This document shows, in pieces, positions 10,801 through 19,456 of a stretch of DNA of 64,000 nucleotides. The stretch comes from Prostheceraeus crozeri (taxonomy: Eukaryota > Platyhelminthes > Polycladida > Euryleptidae), in contig CAJQUW010016861.1 in assembly GCA_907163375.1 (NCBI GenBank), forward strand, positions 1 to 64,000. The letters run 5' to 3'. The notes under the pieces were generated by a model. That model was not told the DNA's origin. It saw only the letters and a list, made by a program, of their open reading frames with translations, and did no database searches. Both the position numbers and the translations under genes were made by a program. The stretch's first letter is position 1; the number at the start of each line of letters is the position of its first letter.

Positions 10801-12668
10801 CCTCACTCAACATTTAAAGAAAGACTATCCCAACATAAGTGACAGTCTGATACGACGGAAAGGGGTGTTTCCTTATAGTTATTTTAATTCAATGGATACA
10901 TTGAAAGAAACATCCCTTCCGTCCATCGATAAATTTAAAAATGATTTGACAGGTGAGGACTGTTCGCTGGATGATTATAGGCATGCAGAGCAAGCATGGT
11001 TAGAATTTAGGTGCCGCACTTTTGGTGACTACATGCTTGCCTACTTAAAATTAGACGTCTATCTGTTGGCTGACGTGTTTGAGACTTTTAGGAAAGTCAC
11101 ATTAGAACAGGACGCCTTAGACCCCGTTCATTTTGTTAGTCTGCCGGGTCTGTCCTATCAGTCAGCTTTCAAGATGACGAAAGAGAGCATTCATTTACTG
11201 TAAGATGCAGAAATGTACACGTTCTTTGAACGTGGTATTAGGGATGGCTTAACGTTTGTTAACAAACATGTTGTCAACAGCACCCAAGACATAGGATCGA
11301 CCACGCATTTAATGTACATAGACCAAAATAATCTGTATGGGAGTGCACTCTCCAAGCCTTTGCCACAGTCTGACTTCCAATGGGTAGAGCCCATGACATT
11401 GAACACTTCTCCAATCCAGCACACATCATGGCACTGGGAGATGAGTCCGACATAGGTTATTTATTTGAAGTCGACCTCATCTATCCAGACTGTATTAAGA
11501 ATAGGACCGTTGATTTTCCTCTCGCACCCGAATCTGTCATAGTCAGTCCAGATATGTTCTCTCCCTTTATGGAAGAACACAATAAGCAGTATGAGGCGGA
11601 AAATGACTTAAAGTATAAAGCCACTAGGAAGTTGTTGCTCACCCAATTGAACAAACAGCATTACATCGTGCACTATTCCATCCTCAAATTCTATCTAGGT
11701 ATGGGGATGCGACTTGACAAAGTCCATCGCGCTATCCAGTTTAGGCAGAAGCCCTTTCTAAAACCGTATATACACGAAGAATTTAATAGTAAGAAACGGG
11801 CTGAATCCAAGAATCCTTTCGGAAAGGACTTCTTTAAATTTAAGAATAATGCCCTCTTTGGTAAAACCATGGAGGATGTAAGAAAGCGCATGGACTATCG
11901 TATCGTGACTGATCCGGAAACGAGTATCAAGTTATGTCGCTCGCCGTTGTTTTGCCACTATGACGTCATTTCCGAAGACATCACTGGTTTTAAGATGTAA
12001 AAATCTAAAGTAGAACTTTGTAAGCCCATTTATGTCGGTCAAGCTGTCTTGGATCACTCCAAGTTAGAAGTGTACAAGTTATTTTACCACACTTTTAAGA
12101 CATGTCCACTTCTCCATCGTGTGGAATTAGTAATAGGTGATACAGACAGCTTCTTCCTAGCTTTGACAACCACGAGCCAAGTCAAGCAGGAAGACATTTT
12201 AAAATATTTAGCACCCAAGTTTGATAGTTCCAACTATCCCACTGACCATCCGCTTTACTCTACCTCAAATAAAGCGAAGCTTGGCTGCTTCAAGGATGAG
12301 TGTGCCGGCAAACAGATAGAGGAGATGATCTTGCTTCGCCCCAAGATGTACTCCATGAAGCTAAAATCCTCAGAGCTTTCTATAAAACGGGCGAAAGGCA
12401 TCTCGAAGTCAATCGTTAGAAAAATGACACATAGAGACTATCAAGATGCCTTAGATTCTCTTAAAATTAAAAAAGTAGAAATGACCATTTTGTAATCACA
12501 GTCGCATCAAGTCAGAACAACGACGTTTAGGAAACGAGGTCTCTCAGCTTGGGAAGACAAGCGATGCTGGATGAGTCCTAACCACTCATTACCGTACGGC
12601 CATCCAGACACTCATCTACCTCCACCAAAGAGACAGAAACTTTCTCCTCCTCCGTCCGGCGATGTCTG
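7839..12668 (+). pseudogene. Protein-primed family B DNA polymerase region of element 1, broken
   Basis: The 5' part (7839-8633) consists of small exons with consensus GT-AG introns and encodes a charged then proline-rich N-terminus. Next come C2H2-type zinc fingers (CEGCGRTFYNSTNLRVH), the domain shared with copies A-C (about 9170-9560), a zinc knuckle, exonuclease motif YADIECY, an HNH/EndoVII-like DHCH..C..CN insert, NLKCYDAHII, exonuclease III LKLDVYLLAD, polymerase motif A YIDQNNLYG, motif B KFKNNALFGKT, motif C GDTDS and the thumb KRAKGI. This is the Polinton pPolB layout, which copies the element from protein-primed ends. It is broken in a few places, so not functional as it stands. 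Confidence 0.9.
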
Positions 12669-13030
12669 ATGATGAATGCTTCCTCTCAGTAGTGGTTGAT
12701 GTTTTGCTTTTTCGATCCATGGCGTTTTCTATGGGGGTGTGGGGGTGTTGTGAGTGAGTGCCTTGTAACATGCGTCCTACTCCTGATCACTTCATATCAC
12801 GACTTACATATCAACTGGTTTTTCCTGACGTTGTTTTCTCCCTCCACATGAGTGACTTTGTTTTCTCCCTGTACATGAGTGACTTTGTTTTCTCCGGTGA
12901 TGTGAGCCATAAAAACTTTGTTTTCTGCTACCATCAGTATTAACTGCATGTGGCTGTGATGAAAATCGGTTGTGTTGATGAATAATACTGTGTTGTTTTC
13001 CTTTTGACATAAAGATGGGATTCTCACTCA
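12669..13030. repeat. 3' non-coding region with short tandem repeats
   Basis: Follows the polymerase region. A unit TTTTCTCC..ACATGAGTGACTTTG occurs about three times at 12831-12915 with decay in the last. No gene seen. Confidence 0.6.
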
Positions 13031-13770
13031 TTAGACAGAAGTAAAAGTTTTGATCATTTTGTAAGATGGGTAGGGTTAGAAATAAAGTTGTTGATTGTAA
13101 GTTAGAAATAAGTTATCACCATGTCGCTGTTTGTAAGATAGGTGAAATATAAATGAAGTCATAACCATGTTAGAGTTTGTAAAGTTATAAGTAAAGTTGA
13201 CGTTTGTAAAGTTAGAAATAAAGTTGATGATTGTTAAGTTAGAAATAAAGTTATAACCATATCACTGTTTGTAAGATAGGTGAAATATAAATGAAGTCAT
13301 AATCATGTTAGAGTTTGTAAAGTTAGAAGTAAAGTTGACGTTTGTAAAGTTAGAAATAAAGTTGATGATTGTAAAGTTAGAAATAAAGTTATAACCATAT
13401 CACTGTTTGTAAGATAGGTGAAATGTAAATGAAGTCAGAATCACTTCACTGTTTGTAAAGTTAGAAATAAAGTTATCACCATGTCGCTGTTTGTAAGATA
13501 GGTGAAATATAAATGAAGTCATAACCATGCTAGAGTTTGTAAAGTTAGAAGTAAAGTTGACGTTTGTAAAGTTAGAAATAAAGTTGTTGATTGTAAGCTA
13601 GAAATAAAGTTATCACCATGTCGCTGTTTGCAAGATAGGTGAATTGTAAATGAAGTCAGAATCACTTCACTGTTTGTAAAGTTAGAAATAAAGTTATCAC
13701 CCTGTCGCTGTTTGTAAGATAGGTGAAATATAAATGAAGTCATAACCATGTTAGAGTTTGAAAGTTAACA
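13031..13770. repeat. Tandem repeat block with repeated AATAAAG between convergent genes
   Basis: Long array of the core TTTGTAAAGTTAGAAATAAAG combined with ACCATGTCGCTGTTTG and AGATAGGTGAAATATAAATG blocks, four to five higher-order units of about 130-190 bp. Each core carries AATAAA on the + strand. The array sits between the 3' end of the polymerase (+) and the 3' end of the TBP-like gene (-). Confidence 0.85.
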
Positions 13771-13843
13771 TCCTCACCAACGAATGTAACATCATGAAAA
13801 TTTCTTCGGCTTAGGAAACATCAACCACTTTGCTGACTCATCT

Positions 13844-14105
13844 CTATAAATAGCTCTGACTCATGAAGGGGTAAGGTTCCAGTCATACGAATCTAATCAG
13901 TCTTGTTCAACCTTTTCACCGACACGTGTGTGGGCGTGTCATTCAACATCGATGGCGCCTCACGTCAGACAGCGTGACCTTTTCACCGACATGTGTGTGG
14001 ACATCATTTCATGTCTATAAATAGCGCTGACTCATCATAAAGCGAAGAACCTTGTTGATGACCTTTTCACTGACAAGAGTGTGGGCGATAGTTCATTGCG
14101 ATGAC
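13844..14105 (+). promoter_or_regulatory. Paired TATA boxes with repeated downstream elements
   Basis: CTATAAATAG at 13844-13853 and again at 14015-14024, each followed by a CTGACTCAT motif. ACCTTTTCAC.GACA..TGTG recurs three times in the block. These face + but only the end of a - strand gene follows, so they may drive a short non-coding transcript, or be decayed copies of a control region. No box A/box B pair good enough for a Pol III gene was found. Confidence 0.4.
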
Positions 14106-14127
14106 TCATTCAAAACACATCATGTGA

Positions 14128-14667
14128 TTAACACGATTCTATTAACTGTGACTCATACAGATAACACATTAAAGATTTAACAATGTCAGCTGCTTTACTG
14201 ATATCTCGTAAACCAGTCATGATACAATGTCCGTTGTGAAACACTGCAATATGTACAGGATGCCACTTCCGAATCAGAGCAGCAGGAAAGAGTTCAGTTT
14301 CATAAAATATACAATGATTACTGGTTTTTATGTTGGCTAGATTCACTAACATCTTCAATTGAACAGACACTACTATATTCTTCAATGTCAGTGGACTGAG
14401 GCGTAGATGAGGCATGAGTGTTCGCATTTTCTTGACGACTTCGTAACACATGGACTGCATCACGAAATGAGAAATGTTTCCTAGGACTTGGATTTTGCAG
14501 CAGCGAAAGATTTGAAGATTTCGACCGTTGCTCTTGCGAATGACCAACATTTGCGGACGACCGCGATGATAGACTGAATCGGGAAGATGGGTATGCAACT
14601 GTTCTACATCGATGTCTCTTCTGAGATTCATTTCGCGCATGGCGTTGATGATGCGGATGGGGACCAT
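14128..14667 (-). CDS. TATA-binding-protein-like gene of element 1
   Basis: 179 codons, open throughout, start ATG at 14667 placed 36 bp after a TATAAAAG box (14710-14703). It has the two-repeat plan of TBP. Repeat 1 (about residues 4-85) has RIINAM, DIDVEQLHTHLPDSVY, MLVIRK, LQIF and KIQVLG. Repeat 2 (about 90-175) has LKNIVVSV, YETELFPAALIR, PVHIAVFHNG and IMTGL, close to the second TBP repeat (YEPELFP.LIYR...P...LIF.SGK...TGAK). Host TBP binds TATA boxes to start transcription; here the product would plausibly act on the element's own TATA promoters, which is inference. TBP-like genes are known in some giant viruses; I do not know of one in a Polinton. Several DNA-contact phenylalanines look replaced. 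Confidence 0.75.
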   Translation of the reverse strand: MVPIRIINAMREMNLRRDIDVEQLHTHLPDSVYHRGRPQMLVIRKSNGRNLQIFRCCKIQVLGNISHFVMQSMCYEVVKKMRTLMPHLRLSPLTLKNIVVSVQLKMLVNLANIKTSNHCIFYETELFPAALIRKWHPVHIAVFHNGHCIMTGLRDISKAADIVKSLMCYLYESQLIESC

Positions 14668-14702
14668 GACTCAGAAATGACATGATGGTTGAGTGAACTT
14701 CC

Positions 14703-14710
14703 CTTTTATA
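14703..14710 (-). promoter_or_regulatory. TATA box of the TBP-like gene
   Basis: TATAAAAG on the - strand, 36 bp upstream of the ATG at 14667. It is followed directly by GGGAAGTTC. No leader intron is evident for this gene. Confidence 0.7.
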
Positions 14711-14767
14711 CTTTTCCCATGAGGGTTTTGGAATCACAATGTAGCAGTGATCATTATGTAGAATCAT

Positions 14768-15120
14768 CTTTTGAATGCGAATAAATACAATGCCGTCTCC
14801 TACGTTGACTTGGATAGGATCGCGCGATGCAACCTTCGTAGATGAAAGCGTTCTAGAGTTATCTGAAGTTGACGTTTCGTATCATGAAATTTAACGCACT
14901 GACTTTTCCATGATACATGGAGCCATGCTCATAATTTCCACATGATTAAAACCTGAGTGAAGAAGGGTATGCCTAAGAAAGAAGGAGAGAGAGAGTCATG
15001 TTCATGTGTGGCATGGTGAGTGTACATTTTCTTTCTTGATACGGTGGCCGTTAGGCCGTGGTCTCATAAAGACCGATGGTGCGTTCTCAGTGTGTGTGGA
15101 GAGTGTTACTGTAGTTGATC
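14768..15120. other. Intergenic stretch in element 1
   Basis: No gene supported. It holds a purine-rich patch (AAAGAAGGAGAGAGAGAG, about 14979) and non-coding sequence between the TBP-like gene and the next - strand gene. Confidence 0.45.
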
Positions 15121-15702
15121 ATCATCAACATGGACATCATTTTTAAAGGTGATGGAGACAAGATAGGGATTCAGAGTAAACAACCTTCCGTCCCTGCGCG
15201 GACCCATGTATATGGTTTGAATTTTAATTTCGAAGGATTAGAATCCTTTTCCCAAAATGGGGAGTGGTTTGCAATTGAGTAAGTCGAATTCGCTGCCCTC
15301 CTTTTCATGGATGATGAGACAGTGTCTATCCATATGCACATACATGTATCGTCTTTTCATGATGGGAACTTGTGGCCGCTTCCCATTGTGTCGAACAATT
15401 TCTTTGGGAATGGTGAGATTTTCTTTCAGGAATGTTTTAAGAGTATTGAATTGTAACCGTGTCCAATAGTCTAACGGCACACACACGGCCAGTCCATACT
15501 TTGTTGACATAACCTTTAGATAATCGATCCGATGACTTGGAGTTTTTATGGTCACGGCTTCTCCATGATGAGTTATCTTTTGATTGAAAGCATTTTTACC
15601 CGATGCTAAAGTAAGGGAGTTCAGTGTACCCAGTGCGAGAGCAGAGGAGTTGATGGCTTCGAGCAACTGCATGGTTAGCGCAAGGACGGAAATGATTGCC
15701 AT
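15121..15702 (-). pseudogene. Member 1 of a paralogous pair, possible ssDNA-binding protein, broken
   Basis: It shares with 17675-18403 the order: hydrophobic N-terminus, IKTP strand, VPLDYWTRLQ..TLKTFLKE.L.IP helix, a YMYVHMDRHCLI strand and a LPILGKGF turn. In both, this is followed by a conserved strand with GP..DG. The likely start is an early Met (15702 or 15672): a TATAAAAC box at 15717-15724 lies so close that 15672 fits a downstream transcription start better. Candidate OB-fold ssDNA-binding protein, by analogy only with the needs of protein-primed replication. Broken. Confidence 0.45.
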
Positions 15703-15716
15703 GAGCACAGTCGTTC

Positions 15717-15724
15717 GTTTTATA
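15717..15724 (-). promoter_or_regulatory. TATA box upstream of 15121-15702
   Basis: TATAAAAC on the - strand. With the usual 25-30 bp to the start site, transcription would begin near 15690, which favours the ATG at 15672 over 15702. Confidence 0.55.
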
Positions 15725-15870
15725 AGCAGACCTAGCTCCAATCACATACGTTTCCCTTTTCACGTTTTCCCTGTCTTTGTTATGTGACAAAGAGTTATCG
15801 CACGTGAACTTTTGACTGCGTGGGGGGAAACCTTCCCTCTTACAAAGTCGTTCTAGTCCTCACAAAGACT

Positions 15871-16046
15871 TGAGTGACACGCCCCTTCTAGCGAACAAAG
15901 ACGCATTCATTTATCTAACAAAGAGCCTGATAGTAATGCACAAAGCGCAATGACTCATGTTATGACACGCCCCTTTTCTCGAACAAAGACGCATTCATTT
16001 ATCTAACAAAGAGCCTGATAGTATGCACAAAGCGCAATGACTCATG
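15871..16046. repeat. Tandem duplication of about 88 bp
   Basis: GACACGCCCCTT ... GAACAAAGACGCATTC ... AGCCTGATAGTA ... GCGCAATGACTCATGTT occurs twice in succession, nearly identical. It lies between two - strand genes, upstream of the TATA box of the first. Confidence 0.85.
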
Positions 16047-16098
16047 TTGCTCTATACACCACTACAAAATACTCAATGGAAATACATATTTATTGCAT

Positions 16099-16545
16099 CT
16101 ACACAATGTGTCGCGCATCAAACAAAGTCGTGGATGTAAACACACTCAGTTGAATCATGATATGTTTAACAACGTATGCATTTCCTTCCAACGTCTCTAC
16201 GATTCTCGCCATAATTTTCTCCATATGACGACCATGAAATTGATCACTAAGAGTAATCAATTCTGTACAATAAGATCCAAAACGAAGTGGTTTTTGTAAA
16301 TCTTTCAACTCTATATAAGCAACGAGTCTACCCTTTACATCTTGAGGTTGTAAACTCTCCATTAATCTTTTGAAGAGAGGAAGGCTTTCAGTGAGCACTA
16401 CTTTCATATCATTCATCTTCATTTTAGATGTAAGTTTCCAATCTTGTAAAAATCCATCGAATCCTTGTTGATCAAGTGTCAAATGACACATGTGGTTACC
16501 TAAGCTACGATGCCCCATCATAAACGTTGTAACTATAGATTTCAC
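16099..16545 (-). CDS. Stand-alone copy of the polymerase N-terminal domain (copy B)
   Basis: 148 codons, open. Shares with copies A and C: LTLDQQGFDGFLQDWKL near residue 22, a long helix, DVKGRLVAYIEL near 70-80, FGSYCTELI, FHGRHMEKIMARI and a final VKHIMIQLSV strand. DVKGRLVA.IE is nearly identical in copy C. An alternative start is the MMGHRS methionine about nine codons in. Function unknown. Confidence 0.6.
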   Translation of the reverse strand: MKSIVTTFMMGHRSLGNHMCHLTLDQQGFDGFLQDWKLTSKMKMNDMKVVLTESLPLFKRLMESLQPQDVKGRLVAYIELKDLQKPLRFGSYCTELITLSDQFHGRHMEKIMARIVETLEGNAYVVKHIMIQLSVFTSTTLFDARHIV

Positions 16546-16690
16546 ATTGCTTCAATGACTTCCACTATGAATAAAACAGAAATAACAATCATGTTCCACT
16601 GTAAGTTTATTGAACACCATACAAATTCACAAGAACAGAATACACTTCATAAAATGATCATCATTCATTCACAAGGAGTAAAAACATGTT

Positions 16691-16870
16691 TTACATAGAC
16701 CCATGCTGTTGACAATAATATAGATACAGTTCATAAACGTCATAGAGACTACAATGCCAGCGTGAAGAGAGTTTTGCAATGTAGGTAGCTTTATTTCTAG
16801 TATTACAATGGGATGGTGGTCTGTACAGGTGATGTCTCTCACCGAAACATACTGCCATGTCAAAAATCAT
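16691..16870 (-). CDS. Small reading frame of 59 residues behind a TATA/leader module
   Basis: Start ATG at 16870, stop at 16691. The product has three cysteines, four histidines and a tyrosine-rich end (LYDVYELYLYYC), with no lysine runs. Upstream lie TATAAAGG (16950-16943) and a donor GTAAGG (16920-16915), the same layout as other element 1 promoters, which is the main reason to call it. No family recognised. Confidence 0.35.
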   Translation of the reverse strand: MIFDMAVCFGERHHLYRPPSHCNTRNKATYIAKLSSRWHCSLYDVYELYLYYCQQHGSM

Positions 16871-16914
16871 TTCATCTCTAAACTTCTTTTGAATTATTAT
16901 TTATTATTTATTTC

Positions 16915-16950
16915 CCTTACCGTCTTTAGTTGAGTAGACTTGCCTTTATA
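16915..16950 (-). promoter_or_regulatory. TATA box, leader and splice donor (module 4)
   Basis: TATAAAGG at 16950-16943 on the - strand, then about 22 bp to AAGACG|GTAAGG (donor at 16920). The partner acceptor is probably the TTTAG just before 16873. Confidence 0.5.
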
Positions 16951-17036
16951 CGTATTTCAGTACCTGCTCTATACTAGAGTAGGTTACTCTATGTTGTCAG
17001 TATTATTTCATTCATTCATGACTTTTAATTACCTAA

Positions 17037-17703
17037 TTATTTACAAGATTCTCCACTAGGGTAATTGTTTAACTTTGGCGTCTTCCGTTTCCTGGATTCT
17101 TCGAATTTTTTAACCGTGTCGTGTCTTAATTTGATTTGATCACAATGCATATGATAGTCTTGTCTTACACGATCTACCCAACATGGTAAATATAAATTAT
17201 CAATGTGCAACTGAAGTGTTGTTGCTTCTCGTTCAGAATCATTTCCTAATATTTTAGGAATATGAAAACCTGACAGCCACCGTTTGAAATCACTTATCAA
17301 ATACGTTTCATTTACAAATCCAATATGAATCAAAATAGAAGGATCAAGTCCATGCACATGACGTCGTGACCATACGTCTTTATGTGGAGGACAGTAGGCA
17401 AATCTATGATATACACTAACAACAGTTTGATCACTTTCTCTTATTGCAATAGCACTCAATTCCTGCATGGGTGTTCCCTCACTGTCTATGAAGATGACAA
17501 CCTACAATATCAAAAAGACTTGTTTACAAAATAATACATTGAGCAGGAACTTTACAAGGATGTCTGTCCTTTACATAACAAAAGATACATACAATATGAT
17601 GACAATGTTTTATTGGAACATAGCGCGCAAGGCCGCGTTTTCCACATTCACTACATACTAACTGATTACAATACTTAAGATTTCTCTTTGGTGGTAGCAC
17701 CAT
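17037..17703 (-). pseudogene. Zinc-binding segment plus DEDDh-type exonuclease region
   Basis: The first part (from an ATG at 17703, overlapping the end of the upstream gene by about 29 bp) has LVCSECGKRG, KHCHHIVCIFCY and HPC, a C..C..H..C..C zinc-binding pattern. The second part has an exonuclease I signature FIDSEGTP.QELSAIAI (D.E), then WSRRHVHGLD, GF and FKRWLSGF, as in DnaQ-like 3'-5' exonucleases, and a LPCWVDRV tail. The two parts are adjacent on one strand and probably form one transcript. A proofreading or end-processing role is inferred. Treated as a fossil part; broken or spliced. Confidence 0.6.
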
Positions 17704-18403
17704 CTTTCTTTGATGTGCGACGACGTTTAGGTTTAGTGACAGGTTCTTGACACTCTTTGACACAAGAATCAATGACTTTCTCAATGTGATCAAGTCCTGT
17801 TAACTCAGGTTGATGATGAATTTGAGCAATGCGCAAATTGAGAGAAATCAAATTCCCGTCAGATTGATGAGGTCCCACATAAACCGCAGGTACCTCAATA
17901 TGAAAGGAATAAAAGCCTGCACCTAACGATGACAATTCTGTTTCAACTGACTGTTCAACTGTCACTCCTGAAGTGACTTTACAATACTTGCTTTGCAAAA
18001 TATAGCAGCGAGTGCCGCGATACAGAGGTTTATAATAAGAAGTTTTCTTTTCTGGCCACAACTGTAATAGTTCAGTAGGAATAAGAGCCTTTTGCCTCAC
18101 AAAGTCTTCTAAAATGTCAAGCTGCTGACGCAACCAATTATCAATAGGGATACTCAGGTTTTGACCGCAACGATTTACTTGCGTATCCACTTTTGGCAAG
18201 TATACCGCCGGCGTTTGAAGATAGAGTCGAACACCGTTGTAGCGCACTTGTTGTTTGTAGGTAGGATAGTCGTGAAGTACCTTTTCAATTTTCGGATTCC
18301 ACAGCTCGAGATGTTGAGGATTCAGTGATGCAGCAGTTGGAGTAGGATTCATGGCCATGGCAGTCTGTAACGAAAAAATACCACTAAGTACATTCATGAT
18401 CAT
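17675..18403 (-). CDS. Member 2 of the paralogous pair, possible ssDNA-binding protein
   Basis: 242 codons, open. An N-terminal stretch (start 18403 or the Met at 18397) leads to LYLQTPAVYLP, IPIDNWLRQQLDILEDFV, a CYILQSKYCKV strand, LGAGFYSFHIEVPAVYVGPH near 165-184, LISLNLRIAQIHHQP and a basic tail (KPKRRRTSKK). The first 200 residues match member 1 in order. A mixed beta-rich fold with a nuclear-signal-like tail fits a DNA-binding protein; the OB-fold idea is inference only. Confidence 0.5.
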   Translation of the reverse strand: MIMNVLSGIFSLQTAMAMNPTPTAASLNPQHLELWNPKIEKVLHDYPTYKQQVRYNGVRLYLQTPAVYLPKVDTQVNRCGQNLSIPIDNWLRQQLDILEDFVRQKALIPTELLQLWPEKKTSYYKPLYRGTRCYILQSKYCKVTSGVTVEQSVETELSSLGAGFYSFHIEVPAVYVGPHQSDGNLISLNLRIAQIHHQPELTGLDHIEKVIDSCVKECQEPVTKPKRRRTSKKDGATTKEKS

Positions 18404-18481
18404 CAGAGAAAAGAAAATTGTTAGCTTAGTAGTGACATATGAGGTGGCCCTTAAGAGGACCTTTTGGAGCGTTCACATGAT

Positions 18482-18652
18482 TTAAAGCTTATCACTAAAG
18501 TCTAAGTCTTCGTCATCGTCCAGTAAATTGAATGTCTTGGGCGTAGGACCCGAATTGAGTTTCAATTCCCTAAAAGACTTAAACGTAAAGCAACTAGGTG
18601 GTGGAGGTGGCGGTGGCGGCAATGGTTCAACAAAATAAGCTTGTACAGTCAT
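18482..18652 (-). CDS. 56-residue protein: polyproline stretch and acidic tail
   Basis: Start ATG at 18652, stop TAA at 18482. The product has eight consecutive prolines near residue 11-18 and ends in LLDDDEDLDFSDKL. A short acidic C-terminus ending in aromatic and acidic residues is a feature of phage ssDNA-binding proteins, but nothing else here matches them. Upstream is a TATA/leader module (18849-18723). Its codon pattern and clean ends make it a credible gene. Confidence 0.5.
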   Translation of the reverse strand: MTVQAYFVEPLPPPPPPPPSCFTFKSFRELKLNSGPTPKTFNLLDDDEDLDFSDKL

Positions 18653-18718
18653 CGGCCACACACTCTCCTGCGTCTCTCTTCTAAAATGCTGGTAAGGTTT
18701 AGGTCACACCGTCATGAC

Positions 18719-18849
18719 ACTCACTTGTAAATTTGCAAACAGGATTGATCAGAAAAAGTTGAGACGAAGAATGGCTTCATCAAGTCACACACGCTTTCTA
18801 AGTCAAGAGAATGAAATGAAGAGAAAATGGGGAGACGTCTGCTTTTATA
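18719..18849 (-). promoter_or_regulatory. TATA box, leader exon and splice donor (module 5)
   Basis: TATAAAAG at 18849-18842 (- strand), then a leader of about 115 bp to ACAA|GTGAGT (donor at 18724). The acceptor is not certain. An open frame crosses this block but would run through the TATA box, so I do not call it a gene. Confidence 0.55.
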
Positions 18850-18987
18850 GTCTCCTGCGAATCCACATTTGACACTATGTGAGCCAATCAGAGACCTCCG
18901 TTTCTCCCCTGACTTCGTTGCGGCAGGGAAAAGGAGGCACGCGGACGACTGACTCATAAATGCTTTTCCCAAATCTTCTAGTCAAAT

Positions 18988-19400
18988 CTAGTTTAGCACA
19001 TTGAGTTGAATATGAATGTGTTTTATGCGACATAAGAGCAAGTTGGATCCATGCTCATGAAATGAATCAAGTCGAGATGCAATTTTCGCCATGTGTCGCT
19101 GAAAGAAATCTTTGGGATCATGTATCGTCTCTGCAGAATAGGATGCAAAATGAAACACTACACGTTCACCTGCATGTTCATCAGTCACTTTCTCAAATTC
19201 AATCTCTGCAACTAATCGTCCTTTCACATCAAACTGTCCATGAGCTGTTGGAAAACGAAGTAACCTTTAGCGATAGCAAATTCTAAGTCTGTCTTTTCAT
19301 GATGAAAGGAGATGATGTAGTCCCTAATCACACCACGAAGACTTTGTCGATGAAAACGTAGTGAACAAAATTCATTCGTAGACTTTACTGCTTCTCTCAT
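18988..19400 (-). pseudogene. Stand-alone copy of the polymerase N-terminal domain (copy C), broken
   Basis: The likely start ATG is at 19400, since upstream codons run into the terminal repeat. FCSLRFHRQSLRGVIRDYII aligns with TIRFHQECFGGLIQDYIL of copy A, and later DVKGRLVAEIE, FHFASYSAE, FFQRHMAKIASRLDSF and IKHIHIQLNV align with copies A and B. It abuts the right arm of the element. Broken. Confidence 0.6.
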
Positions 19401-19456
19401 CTTTCTTCCTTTCACTTCGGAGACATAGCATGAATGACATTCAGGTGCAACATGGC

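Noticed and set aside
13031-13770. Repeat array considered as a CRISPR array
   Set aside because: No constant repeat with unique spacers; higher-order tandem repeat in animal DNA.
13844-14024. Considered as RNA polymerase III genes (VA-RNA-like)
   Set aside because: GGTTCCAGTC is only a weak box B and no matching box A or T-run terminator is seen.
14318-14767. 149-codon frame overlapping the TBP-like gene, histidine and serine rich
   Set aside because: Shadow of the TBP-like gene; it would begin upstream of the TATA box.
18721-18972. 83-codon frame on the - strand
   Set aside because: It runs through a TATA box, leader and donor of a promoter module and has no motif.
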